Source of the DNA: Mesorhizobium jarvisii
Lineage (GTDB): Bacteria > Pseudomonadota > Alphaproteobacteria > Rhizobiales > Rhizobiaceae
Direction: 5' to 3'
NCBI RefSeq assembly: GCF_003601985.1
Contig: NZ_QZXA01000013.1
Coordinates: 62,001-126,000 of the forward strand
DNA length: 64,000 nt
Numbering within the stretch: position 1 is the first letter of the stretch; each line of letters starts with the position of its first letter. Made by a program: the position numbers and the translations under genes. Positions 8,945 through 17,473 of this stretch are shown one piece after another. The notes beneath the pieces were generated by a model. It did not search any database, was not told the DNA's origin, and saw only the letters and a list, made by a program, of their open reading frames with translations.

Positions 8945-9706
8945 ATGATCCTGAAGGACAGGACCGCGATCGTCACCGGGGCGGGATCGGGCATCGGCAG
9001 GGCGGCGGCGCTGATCATCGCGCGCGAGGGAGCGGTGGTCGGCGTGGCGGATCGTAGCGCCGACGGCGCCAACGCGACCGTCCAACAGATTCTTGCCGCC
9101 GGTGGCCGGGCAAAGGCGCTTGTGTTCGACCTGACCGACGATCAGGCGCTTGAAGCCGGTTTTCACGATTTCATCCACACCCAGGGCAGGATCGACATCC
9201 TGCACAATCATGCCGGCGTACAGGTCGAAGGCGACGTGCTCGGTGTGAGCGTGAAAGGCTTCGACACCTCCTGGACGCTCAATGTGCGGGCTCACTTCCT
9301 CGGTGCCCGCATCGTCATGCCATTCATGAAGAAGGCAGGCCGCGGCGTCATCCTCAACACGTCGTCGAGTTCCGGCGTGCTCTACGACCGCGAGATGATC
9401 GCCTATACGACGACCAAGCACGCGGTGATCGCGATGACCAGGCAGATGGCCGGCGACTATGGCCGCTTCGGCATTCGCGTCAACGCGCTTTGCCCAGGTT
9501 GGGTGGACACGCCCTTCAATGCTCCTTTCATCGCACAGATGGGAGGCCGGGAGGCCATCGAAGCCTACATCCGCGAAAGGGTGCCGCTTGGCCGTTGGGC
9601 AAGCGTCGAGGAGATCGCCGAGGCAGTGCTGTTTCTGGTGTCTGACCGGTCCTCGTACATGACGGGTCAGATCCTGGTTGTCGATGGAGGAGAAACGGTG
9701 ATCTAG
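8945..9706 (+). CDS. Short-chain dehydrogenase/reductase (SDR)
   Basis: A 253-residue classical SDR: TGAGSGIGRAA near residue 11, a glycine-motif partner NHAG (usually NNAG) near 88, LNTSSSSG, and YTTTK as the catalytic Tyr/Lys pair near 154. It ends with TGQILVVDGG. The start ATG at 8945 follows a strong GTGGAGAGGG ribosome site. It likely acts on an alcohol or ketone intermediate of the same pathway as the divergent PLP enzyme and kinase. The TAG stop at 9704 begins a sequence like the left end of the rhizobial repeat. Confidence 0.85.
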   Translation: MILKDRTAIVTGAGSGIGRAAALIIAREGAVVGVADRSADGANATVQQILAAGGRAKALVFDLTDDQALEAGFHDFIHTQGRIDILHNHAGVQVEGDVLGVSVKGFDTSWTLNVRAHFLGARIVMPFMKKAGRGVILNTSSSSGVLYDREMIAYTTTKHAVIAMTRQMAGDYGRFGIRVNALCPGWVDTPFNAPFIAQMGGREAIEAYIRERVPLGRWASVEEIAEAVLFLVSDRSSYMTGQILVVDGGETVI

Positions 9707-9784
9707 AGCAACTCCAGGAGTGCCGGTGCGCCAATGATTGGCCTGACCAGTCATAGGAATGGAATGCGTTTTGGTCGGCGCTAG
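9704..9784. repeat. Diverged copy of the intergenic repeat (left end)
   Basis: TAGAGCAACTCCAGGA at 9704 matches the left end of the element at 5481 (TAGAGCAATTCCAGGA) with one change, then diverges. It contains a 13-base palindrome GCCAATGATTGGC (9730-9742). It fills the convergent gap between the SDR and clpV genes and again begins in the stop codon of the preceding gene. Confidence 0.45.
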
Positions 9785-9811
9785 GGCACGAACGGCAAAT
9801 CCCAACGAGCT

Positions 9812-12643
9812 CTATTCGAAAGAGTAGGTAAATCCTTCCGACGAGGCACCGACGGTGACTTTTGTCATCTTCTTGCCCTCGAGCGAGCGATTGAGCACGC
9901 CCCGGCTGAGTTCCGGCAGCAGCGTGTTGGTGAGGATGGCGTCGATCATGCGTCCGCCGGACTCGATCTCGGTGCAGCGCGCCTTGACCATGTCCATGAC
10001 GCCGTCGCCGATCACCAGCTCGGCATCGTTGGTTGCCTTGAGGCGCCGCGCGATCTTGCCGAACTGGTGCCTGGTGATTGCCTCGATCATCGCGTCCGAG
10101 AGCGGATAGTAAGGGATTGTCACCACGCGGCCGAGGAAGGCGGCCGGAAACACTTTCAGCAGCGGGCCGCGCAAGGCGGTGTCCAGGTCGTCCATGCCGG
10201 TGCGCAAGGTGCCGTTCTTCGTGCGGTCCATGATGACCTCGGAGCCGACATTCGAGGTGAGCAGGATCAGCGTGTTCTTGAAGTCGATCCGGCGGCCTTC
10301 GCTGTCGTCCATCATGCCCTTGTCGAAGACCTGGAAGAAGATCTCGTGTACGTCCGGATGCGCCTTCTCGACCTCGTCGAGCAGGATCACCGAATAGGGC
10401 TTGCGCCGCACGGCCTCGGTCAGGATGCCGCCCTTGCCGTAGCCGACATAACCGGGTGGCGCGCCTTTCAGCGTCGAGACCGTGTGCGCCTCCTGGAATT
10501 CGGACATGTTGATCGAAATCAGGTTCTGCTCGCCGCCATAAAGCGTTTCGGCAAGCGCCAGGGCTGTCTCGGTCTTGCCGACGCCTGAGGGGCCGCAAAG
10601 CAGGAACACGCCGACCGGCTTCTCCGGCGCGCCGAGGCCGGCGCGGCTGGTCTGCACTCGCCTCGCGATCATCTCCATCGCATGGTCCTGACCGACAACG
10701 CGCTCAGACAAGGTCGCGGCGAGCTTGAGCGCCTTCTCGGTCTGGCTGGACAGCATCCGTCCCGTCGGGATGCCGGTCCAGTCCTGGACGACGGCAGCCA
10801 CGGCGTTGCGATCGACCGACGGCAGGATCAGCGGGGTCTCGCCCTGCGCCTCGGCAAGTTCCGCCATCAATTCGCGCAGTCGCGCCAGGTCGGCAGCGGA
10901 ATCCGGCACGGGCTCGTGCGCAGCAGCAGCCTCCGTCTTTGCCGCCTTTGCTTTCTTGGCCTTGGTGTTCGAGCCCTTGGGTTCGGCCGTCTCAGGTTTC
11001 GGCGTTTTGGCCTCAGGTGCCTTGCTTTCATGCGCCGTGGCAGGTGACGCATCGACGGCCTCGCCCGAAGCGGCTTCCCCGCCCTCCACCGCGTCAAGCG
11101 GCACGCCCTCGCCTCGGAGTTTGGCGCGCAGGTCGAGTATCTCGGCGACAAGCGCCTTTTCCCGATCCCAGCGCGCTTGCGCTGCTGCAAGCGTGGTCTC
11201 GGTTTCCGCCAACCCGGCCTCCACGCGAGCCTGCCTGTCGGCCACTTCGATGCCGATCGCCGCCTCGCGGCCGATGATGCCTTCCTCGACCTCGAGCGCC
11301 TGGCGGCGGCGCAGAATGTCCTCGACCTCCGCGGGCGTAGCGTGCTGAGAGACGGCAACGCGGGCGCAGGCTGTGTCGAGGAGGCTGACCGCCTTGTCCG
11401 GCAGCTGCCTGGCCGGAATGTAGCGGTGCGAAAGCGAAACCGAGGCCTCGATCGCCTCGTCGAGGATCTGCACCTTGTGGTGCTGCTCGAGAACGCCGGC
11501 GACACCGCGCAACATCAGCACGGCCACCGTTTCGGAAGGCTCTTCGATCTTGACCACCTGGAACCGACGGGTCAGCGCCGGATCCTTCTCGATATGCTGC
11601 TTGTATTCGGCCCAGGTCGTGGCGGCGATGGTGCGAAGCTCGCCGCGCGCGAGCGCGGGCTTGAGGAGATTGGCCGCATCGCCGGTTCCCGCCGCGCCGC
11701 CGGCGCCGATCAGCGTGTGCGCCTCGTCGATGAAGAGGATGATCGGCGTCTCGGAGGCCTGGACCTCGTCGATGACAGCCTTCAGCCGCTTTTCGAACTC
11801 GCCCTTGACGCTGGCGCCCGCCTGCATCAGCCCGACATCGAGCATGCGTACGCTGACATTCTGAAGCGTCGGCGGAACGTCGCCCTGGGCGATGCGCAAG
11901 GCAAAGCCCTCGACGACCGCCGTCTTGCCGACACCTGCCTCGCCGGTCAGGATCGGGTTGTTCTGCCGGCGGCGCATCAGGATATCGACAATCTGGCGGA
12001 TTTCAGGATCGCGGCCGACGACCGGATCGATCTTGCCGTCGCGGGCACGCTGGGTCAGGTCGGTGGCGTATTTGGCGAGCGCCGAATCCCCGCCCGGGCC
12101 GCGTTTCATCGGTGTTTCGGTCGCAGCCGCGGCAGGAGGTGGACCGGCTTCGAGCGAGCCCTCGGTGACGTCGGCGAAGCGGGCGATGACCCCGTCCGCG
12201 TCGATCTTGTCGAATTCGGCGCTGATTTTCGAAACCAGCCCTTCCAGCGCCGGTGTCTTCAGACAGGCGAGAAGAATATGCGCGCTACGCACCTCCTCGA
12301 CACCGAATTGCAGTGTGGCCAGGCTCCAACCTTCCTGTATGGCGTGGAAGATGTGATCGGAGAATTCCTCCACCGAGGTCGCGCCGTAGGGCAGCTTGTC
12401 GATGGCGCGGGTCGTATCGGCCGTCAGCCGGCTGACATCCAGCCCGGCATCGGCGACCATCATCTGCACATCCGAGCGCTCGGACAGCACCAGTTGCTGG
12501 ACGAAATGCACGAGTTCGACATAGGGATTGCCGCGCATCTTGGCCGTGTCCGCGGCGGCCTTGAAGGCGCGCACCCCCGTGGGATTGAGCTTTGCAACGA
12601 GTTCCTTGCGCTTGAAACTCTGCGACGATCGGCGCTGTTCCAT
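9812..12643 (-). CDS. tssH: T6SS sheath-disassembly AAA+ ATPase ClpV/TssH
   Basis: A 943-residue Hsp100/ClpB-type ATPase that unfolds and recycles the contracted TssBC sheath in the cytoplasm. An N-domain (1 to about 165) precedes the first nucleotide domain, with Walker [10 protein letters not shown] near 234 and Walker [10 protein letters not shown] near 303. A coiled middle domain and the second nucleotide domain follow (GPSGVGKTE near 684, LLDEVEKAH). The start ATG at 12643 follows GGGGGCAGG; the frame extends to 12844 without homology. Between about residues 519 and 583 there is an Ala/Pro/Lys/Glu-rich low-complexity insert that typical ClpV lacks. The gene is divergent from the rest of the T6SS operon. 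Confidence 0.95.
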   Translation of the reverse strand: MEQRRSSQSFKRKELVAKLNPTGVRAFKAAADTAKMRGNPYVELVHFVQQLVLSERSDVQMMVADAGLDVSRLTADTTRAIDKLPYGATSVEEFSDHIFHAIQEGWSLATLQFGVEEVRSAHILLACLKTPALEGLVSKISAEFDKIDADGVIARFADVTEGSLEAGPPPAAAATETPMKRGPGGDSALAKYATDLTQRARDGKIDPVVGRDPEIRQIVDILMRRRQNNPILTGEAGVGKTAVVEGFALRIAQGDVPPTLQNVSVRMLDVGLMQAGASVKGEFEKRLKAVIDEVQASETPIILFIDEAHTLIGAGGAAGTGDAANLLKPALARGELRTIAATTWAEYKQHIEKDPALTRRFQVVKIEEPSETVAVLMLRGVAGVLEQHHKVQILDEAIEASVSLSHRYIPARQLPDKAVSLLDTACARVAVSQHATPAEVEDILRRRQALEVEEGIIGREAAIGIEVADRQARVEAGLAETETTLAAAQARWDREKALVAEILDLRAKLRGEGVPLDAVEGGEAASGEAVDASPATAHESKAPEAKTPKPETAEPKGSNTKAKKAKAAKTEAAAAHEPVPDSAADLARLRELMAELAEAQGETPLILPSVDRNAVAAVVQDWTGIPTGRMLSSQTEKALKLAATLSERVVGQDHAMEMIARRVQTSRAGLGAPEKPVGVFLLCGPSGVGKTETALALAETLYGGEQNLISINMSEFQEAHTVSTLKGAPPGYVGYGKGGILTEAVRRKPYSVILLDEVEKAHPDVHEIFFQVFDKGMMDDSEGRRIDFKNTLILLTSNVGSEVIMDRTKNGTLRTGMDDLDTALRGPLLKVFPAAFLGRVVTIPYYPLSDAMIEAITRHQFGKIARRLKATNDAELVIGDGVMDMVKARCTEIESGGRMIDAILTNTLLPELSRGVLNRSLEGKKMTKVTVGASSEGFTYSFE

Positions 12644-12974
12644 TGAACCTGCCCCCGAAATCTGCTGACCGTACCCTGCCATAGAAGCGGCCGCTTGACA
12701 AAGCCGCGTGACGAAAGAGGCCTTCCGACCCGGTTCGGGCGGCACCTCGTGGTTACACAAGCCCTGCAAACTCCTCAAACAAACCCGCACCTGGGGTCCA
12801 AACCATGCGAGCCATTTCGCATGCGCGGCCCGCCAATCGCGCAATGGGTTTGGTTGAAAGATTGCGGGAGATTCAGCTTCTGTTAGTTTTTGGGGAAGTG
12901 CTCAATTGTCGTGGCATGGGACCGATGATAACGTTGCGTCACATGGGTCACAGGGCCCTTTGCTGGGGGTAGGT
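12644..12974. promoter_or_regulatory. Divergent T6SS promoter region (tssH / tssA)
   Basis: A gap of about 331 bases between the divergent clpV and tssA starts. It must hold promoters for both arms. I looked for a sigma-54 site (TGGCAC-N5-TTGC) and saw no convincing match, nor a clear -35/-10 pair. The last part (GGGGGTAGGT) is the ribosome site of tssA. An AT-rich stretch at about 12845-12900 is the most promoter-like part. Confidence 0.4.
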
Positions 12975-14150
12975 GTGATTGATCTCGCACTCTGGCTGAA
13001 TCCTCTGGACGGCGCGAACCCGTCGGGAGAGGACTTACGCAACGACCCGGCTTTTCATGAGCTGGAGCGGCTCACGGAAGCCCAGCTCAAGGTCGTCCAC
13101 GACGGTGGCAACAAGGCTTCGCAGTCAACCAGCGCTGTCGACTGGGCGGCAGTCCTCGAAAAATCGGAAGAATTGCAGTCGCGCGGCCGGGATTTGCGCC
13201 TTCTGGTCATCGTCACGCGCGCGCTGGCCAATGAAGAGAAGCTCGCCGGCCTCGCCCAAGGGCTGACCCTGATCGCGAGGACTCTCGACCAGTACTGGGA
13301 TACGATGCATCCGGCCTTGCGGACGGGTGCCACGCCGCGCGACGCGGCGCTGCGACGCATCAATGCGCTGCTTGACCTCCAGAACGGCCAGGAAGGCCTG
13401 CTGGCGAACCTCAGGCAAACCGTCTTCTTCTCACCGCGCGCCATCGGGCCGATCAGCGGGCGAGACCTGGAACAGGCAGCGCTCGACGAGCGCGTCATGC
13501 TCCAGGAAGCTGCCTCGGGCCTCGGAACCGCCGAAAAGGCGGCGCTGGCGGCCGCCCACAACCAGCTGCTGAACCGGGTGCGCACAGCATGCGCGGCGCA
13601 GATCGATCAGGCCGCCGACACTGTCACGACACTTTTGGCCGATGCGCGCGCCGCGATTTCGGCGCTGGAGGCGGTGGATACCGCGCTCAATGCCCGCATC
13701 GAGGGCAATGGCGCGGCCGTTCCGGATCTGAAGAAGTTCCTGCAGCGCCTGCTGACGACGCTGGAGCGGAACTCCAGCGCCGGCGCCATGGCCAACGGTG
13801 CGGCAAAGCCTGCCCAGCAGCCGGCCCAACCGGCATCGACGCCCACCCAAAACGGTCATGGAGCCGAGACGATGGCAAGTGTGGCAAGCTCTGTGGAACC
13901 CAGCGCCGGCCTGCCTGACCGGATCAACTCGCGCGACGATGTCGTCAAATGCCTCGATCTCGTGGTCGCCTTCTACGACCGCACTGAACCGTCCAGCCCT
14001 ATCCCGCACCTCGCCCGGCGCGTGCGCAGGATGGTGCACATGGATTTCGTGGAACTGATGGAAGATCTCGCCCCGTCGGGGCTGAAGGAATTCCGGCTGC
14101 TTGCCGGTGTCGCCGATCCCAAGAAGCCGGCCCAGAAGGATGAAAGGTAA
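12975..14150 (+). CDS. tssA: T6SS baseplate/cap protein TssA (ImpA)
   Basis: A 391-residue TssA. The N-terminal ImpA domain shows NPSGEDLRNDPAFHELERL (about residues 15-33), the family signature. The C-terminal part has the conserved segment EPSSPIPHLARRVRRMV and a final helix ELMEDLAPSGL. A Pro/Ala-rich linker lies near 260-300. I prefer the GTG at 12975, which sits five bases after GGGGG and starts with the family-typical 'IDLALWLNP', over the TTG at 12906. TssA binds the baseplate and primes sheath and tube growth. It is first of a long co-directional operon, five bases before tssB. Confidence 0.9.
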   Translation: MIDLALWLNPLDGANPSGEDLRNDPAFHELERLTEAQLKVVHDGGNKASQSTSAVDWAAVLEKSEELQSRGRDLRLLVIVTRALANEEKLAGLAQGLTLIARTLDQYWDTMHPALRTGATPRDAALRRINALLDLQNGQEGLLANLRQTVFFSPRAIGPISGRDLEQAALDERVMLQEAASGLGTAEKAALAAAHNQLLNRVRTACAAQIDQAADTVTTLLADARAAISALEAVDTALNARIEGNGAAVPDLKKFLQRLLTTLERNSSAGAMANGAAKPAQQPAQPASTPTQNGHGAETMASVASSVEPSAGLPDRINSRDDVVKCLDLVVAFYDRTEPSSPIPHLARRVRRMVHMDFVELMEDLAPSGLKEFRLLAGVADPKKPAQKDER

Positions 14151-14155
14151 CCAGC

Positions 14156-14692
14156 ATGCCAGCAGAGAGCAAAGCCAAGGTCATCGAAAGAAACCGCGCC
14201 CCGCGCGTGCAGATCGCCTACGACGTCGAAACCTACGGCAGCCCCACGACGATCGAGTTGCCGTTCGTCATGGCTGTCATGGCCGACCTTTCGGGCGCCT
14301 CGCAGACCAAGGAAGCGTCGAAGTCGGTTCTGGACCGCAATTTCGTCGAAACCGACGCCAATCGCTTCCCCAAATTCATGGAAGCGATGGGACCGCGCGT
14401 GAAGGCGCGCGTCAAGAACACGTTGCCGCAAGCCGAGGGCGCCGAGCGGGACGAGGAACTGGCGATCGATCTCACTTTTTCCAAAATGGGTGATTTCGCG
14501 CCGGACAAGATCGCCGAGCAGGTGCCGCAACTGGCCGAGATCCTCAAGATGCGGCGTCAACTCGAGGAACTGCTGGGCTTCATGGATGGCCGGGTCGACG
14601 CCGAAAAGCGCATCGCGCAGCTTCTGAACAACGAGCCGCTGCTGAGCAAGATCGCCGGCCAGGCGATTTCTGACGGCAAGGGCGAGGAGTAA
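14156..14692 (+). CDS. tssB: T6SS contractile sheath small subunit TssB (VipA)
   Basis: A 178-residue protein with the TssB hallmarks: RVQIAYDVETYG near the N-terminus, ELPFVMAVMADLSG, a conserved RNF near residue 60, and the DFAPDKIAEQVPQL block. The C-terminal helices (LLGFMDGRVDAEKRIAQLL) interlock with TssC. It polymerises with TssC into the sheath around the Hcp tube. The length is usual for the family. The gene is three bases from tssC, so the two are surely co-translated. Confidence 0.95.
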   Translation: MPAESKAKVIERNRAPRVQIAYDVETYGSPTTIELPFVMAVMADLSGASQTKEASKSVLDRNFVETDANRFPKFMEAMGPRVKARVKNTLPQAEGAERDEELAIDLTFSKMGDFAPDKIAEQVPQLAEILKMRRQLEELLGFMDGRVDAEKRIAQLLNNEPLLSKIAGQAISDGKGEE

Positions 14693-14695
14693 GTC

Positions 14696-16201
14696 ATGGC
14701 CGAACAGCAAAAGACCGCAGCCGCTACCGCCGAGGCCGAAGCCATCGATCTTGGCGAATTCAGCGGCCTCCTTGAAAAGGATTTCAAGGTCAAGAAGGAC
14801 GACAGCGAGAAACTGCAGCAGTTGGTGCGCAACCTGGCGCTGGCCGCTCAGTCCCGTTCCGAGACGACGACCATCTCGTCCAACGCGATCAAGTCGATCA
14901 AGTCGCTGATCGCGGGCATCGACAAGATGCTGACGACGCAGGTCAACGAGATCCTGCATGCCCCGGAAGTGCGGGAGATGGAAGGCACCTGGCGAGGCCT
15001 TTGGTACCTCATCAACAACACCGAGACAGACACCAAGCTGAAGATCCGGGTGATGAACATCTCCAAGGAGCAGTTGGCCGACACGCTCGAAGACTATGAA
15101 GGTCAGATGTGGGACCAAAGCCCGATCTTCAAGAAAGTCTACACGGACGAGTATTCGATGCTGGGCGGCGAGCCGATCGGCTGCATCATCGGCGCCTACG
15201 AATTCTCCAACCATCCGCGCGACGTCGGCCTGCTGCGCAACATCTCGGGTGTCTGTGCCTCGGCGCACACGCCATTCATCGCGGCCGCCTCGCCGCGGCT
15301 GTTCCGCATGGACAGCTGGCAGGAGCTGCCGAACCCGCAAGACCTGCAGATGATCGTGAACAACCCGGCCTATGCCTCATGGCAGTCGCTGCGCGAGAGC
15401 GAGGACGCCCGCTATATCGGGCTCACCATGCCGCGCGTGCTGGCACGCCTGCCCTACGGCTCGGAAACCGTTCCGGTGAAGGGCTTCACCTTCGAGGAAG
15501 AGGTGGGCGGCGACCACAACAAATATGTCTGGATGAACGCCGCCTTCCCGATGGGCGTCAACATCAACCGCAGCCATAAGCTCTATGGCTGGGGAACGCA
15601 GATCCGCGGCGTCGAGAATGGCGGCACGGTGCTCAACCTGCCGGTGCACGCTTTCCCGACGGACGACGGTTCGATCGCAATGAAATGCCCGACCGAGGTC
15701 GCCATCGACGACCGGCGCGAGGCCGAATTGGCGAAGCTCGGCCTGATGCCGATCTTGCACCGCAAGAACACCGATCTCGCGGCCTTCATCGGCGCGCACT
15801 CGCTCCAGGATGACGAGACGCGCGCCGGGCGCCTCGTCGACCCCGACGCCCAGTCGAACGAACGGCTGAGCGCCAACCTGCCCTACCTCTTCCCGGTGTC
15901 GCGTTTCGCGCATTACCTCAAGGCGATCGCGCGCGACAAGATCGGATCGTTCAAGGAACGCACCGATATGGAGATCTGGTTGACCGAATGGATCAACCGG
16001 TACGTACTGGCCAATCCGGCCTTCGCCGACGACAAGGCGCGGGCCAAGCGTCCGCTTGCCGCGGCCGAGGTTCAGGTCGACAGCGTCGAAGGCCGGCCCG
16101 GTTACTACAATGCCCGTTTCTATCTGCGTCCGCACTACCAGTTGGAAGGCATCAACGCCTCTCTCCGGCTGGTGTCGGAACTGCCGTCAGTGAAGGGCTG
16201 A
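14696..16201 (+). CDS. tssC: T6SS contractile sheath large subunit TssC (VipB)
   Basis: A 501-residue TssC. Conserved parts include EMEGTWRGLWYLI (about 97-109), the ISKEQLADTLEDYEGQ block, GCIIGAYEFSNHPRDVGLL, and the C-terminal NKYVWMNAAFPMG and YGWGTQIRGVENGG segments. With TssB it builds the cytoplasmic contractile sheath that pushes the Hcp/VgrG spike outward. The start ATG at 14696 follows GGCGAGGAG in the tssB end. Length and order tssB-tssC-hcp are canonical. Confidence 0.95.
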   Translation: MAEQQKTAAATAEAEAIDLGEFSGLLEKDFKVKKDDSEKLQQLVRNLALAAQSRSETTTISSNAIKSIKSLIAGIDKMLTTQVNEILHAPEVREMEGTWRGLWYLINNTETDTKLKIRVMNISKEQLADTLEDYEGQMWDQSPIFKKVYTDEYSMLGGEPIGCIIGAYEFSNHPRDVGLLRNISGVCASAHTPFIAAASPRLFRMDSWQELPNPQDLQMIVNNPAYASWQSLRESEDARYIGLTMPRVLARLPYGSETVPVKGFTFEEEVGGDHNKYVWMNAAFPMGVNINRSHKLYGWGTQIRGVENGGTVLNLPVHAFPTDDGSIAMKCPTEVAIDDRREAELAKLGLMPILHRKNTDLAAFIGAHSLQDDETRAGRLVDPDAQSNERLSANLPYLFPVSRFAHYLKAIARDKIGSFKERTDMEIWLTEWINRYVLANPAFADDKARAKRPLAAAEVQVDSVEGRPGYYNARFYLRPHYQLEGINASLRLVSELPSVKG

Positions 16202-16250
16202 AGTCGCAGCGAAGTCATCTTGTTTCGTTTGAAAGCGGTGGAGAAAGACA

Positions 16251-16733
16251 ATGCCGACCACAGAGAGAAGCGAGGCTCCTTCCATGAAGATCGATGGTTT
16301 TTTGAAAGTCCCGGACATCAAGGGCCCGAGCAAGCGCGACGGCCATGAAGACGAGATCGAAGTGCATGGCGTCGATTACAAGATGATAGCGCCCTACGAC
16401 CCGAATTCGCTTTCGCGACGCGGCCGTGTGTCGATGGGAATGATCAAGTTCATCAAGCACTACGACAAGTCGTCGCCGTATCTGAAGAAGGCACTGTTCG
16501 AGAACAAGGCGCTCGACGAGGTGGTGTTCTCGGCACGCCGCACCATTGACGGCGAGACCAGCGACTATCTGGTCGTGACGCTCACCGACGCCTCGGTCAT
16601 GGAGTACGATATGCGGCAGGCCGCCGACGAGGCCGATCTTATCGAGGAAGAAGTCAGCTTCGCCTACAAGAAGATCAAGTTCGTCTACGACAAGGACGAC
16701 GAGATCGAAATGGACGTCTATGTCGGCAAGTGA
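16251..16733 (+). CDS. hcp: T6SS inner-tube protein Hcp (TssD)
   Basis: A 160-residue Hcp. Conserved MKIDGFLKVPDIKGPS begins the beta-barrel, followed by HEDEIEVHGVDYKM, and the end IEMDVYVGK closes the last strand. Hcp rings stack into the tube that carries effectors and are shed on firing. ATG at 16251 has GGTGGAGAAAG upstream; an internal ATG at 16284 (MKIDGF) is also possible and would give a more standard N-terminus. The gene overlaps the next (tssE) by 14 bases. Confidence 0.9.
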   Translation: MPTTERSEAPSMKIDGFLKVPDIKGPSKRDGHEDEIEVHGVDYKMIAPYDPNSLSRRGRVSMGMIKFIKHYDKSSPYLKKALFENKALDEVVFSARRTIDGETSDYLVVTLTDASVMEYDMRQAADEADLIEEEVSFAYKKIKFVYDKDDEIEMDVYVGK

Positions 16734-17472
16734 GGCCAAGCGGCCTGGCGCGAAGCCGCAGCTTGCCGGCAGTTCGCGGGCAAAGCGCGAGGCGGTCCAG
16801 CCTTCGCTGTGGGACCGCCTCGTCAACGACTTGCCGGGTGTGGCGTCGGAGATCGACGGGCTGCGCCGTCTGCTGGATGAAGAACTCGGCGCCGAGCGCG
16901 TCGGGGCTCTTCTTGACGGCAGCGCGCGCGCCATCGATACCGACGCCGAACTGACGCCTGAGCAGAGACGGCGCCTGCACCGGCTGGCCTTCCAGACCGA
17001 GCATCGCGCCGAGATCGAAAGCCGCGGCGTGGTGGTTTCGGCACGCGTGTTGAGAGAAGCCGTGCGGCGCGACATCGAGGCGCTGTTCAACACCGAGCGC
17101 TTCGAATCCGTGCCGATGCTTTCCGATGCCGAACACGAACAGCCGCTGGACGAACTGCCATCACTGGCCGACTTTCCCGAGGTGCGCCGCAGCGTCGTCA
17201 ATTATGGCGTGCCCTCCTTTTCCGGCCGCTCTTCGCGGGATTTCGACCGCGATGCGCTGGCGCGCGAAATCCGCACGGTGCTTGCCACCTTCGAGCCGCG
17301 CCTGAAGGAGAGCGCCACGACCGTCAACGTCACGCTCGGTGACAAAACCGTCGGCCTCAAGATCGAGATCGACGCGGTGCTGATCATGACCCCGACACCG
17401 GAGCGTATGCGGCTGCGCACCACGATCAATCTCGACAACGGCCTGGCACGAACCGAATTCCGGGAGACCTGA
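16720..17472 (+). CDS. tssE: T6SS baseplate protein TssE (gp25-like), extended
   Basis: A 250-residue protein of the gp25/TssE family. PSLWDRLVND near residue 28 and LREAVRRDIEALFNTERF near residue 109, followed by NYGVPSFSG, are the signature of baseplate wedge TssE. The usual length is about 140-180. Here about 75 residues separate the two signature blocks, filled by charged helices (DEELGAERVGALL, TPEQRRRLHRLAF). Its position between hcp and tssF fits. The start ATG at 16720 lies inside the hcp end, so translation is coupled. Confidence 0.85.
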   Translation: MSASEAKRPGAKPQLAGSSRAKREAVQPSLWDRLVNDLPGVASEIDGLRRLLDEELGAERVGALLDGSARAIDTDAELTPEQRRRLHRLAFQTEHRAEIESRGVVVSARVLREAVRRDIEALFNTERFESVPMLSDAEHEQPLDELPSLADFPEVRRSVVNYGVPSFSGRSSRDFDRDALAREIRTVLATFEPRLKESATTVNVTLGDKTVGLKIEIDAVLIMTPTPERMRLRTTINLDNGLARTEFRET

Positions 17473-17473
17473 G

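Noticed and set aside
463-9706. Bacterial microcompartment
   Set aside because: No BMC-domain shell protein, no aldehyde dehydrogenase with targeting tail and no reactivase genes were found.
12906-12974. TTG start for tssA at 12906
   Set aside because: The 23 extra residues lack homology and the GTG at 12975 has a strong ribosome site.
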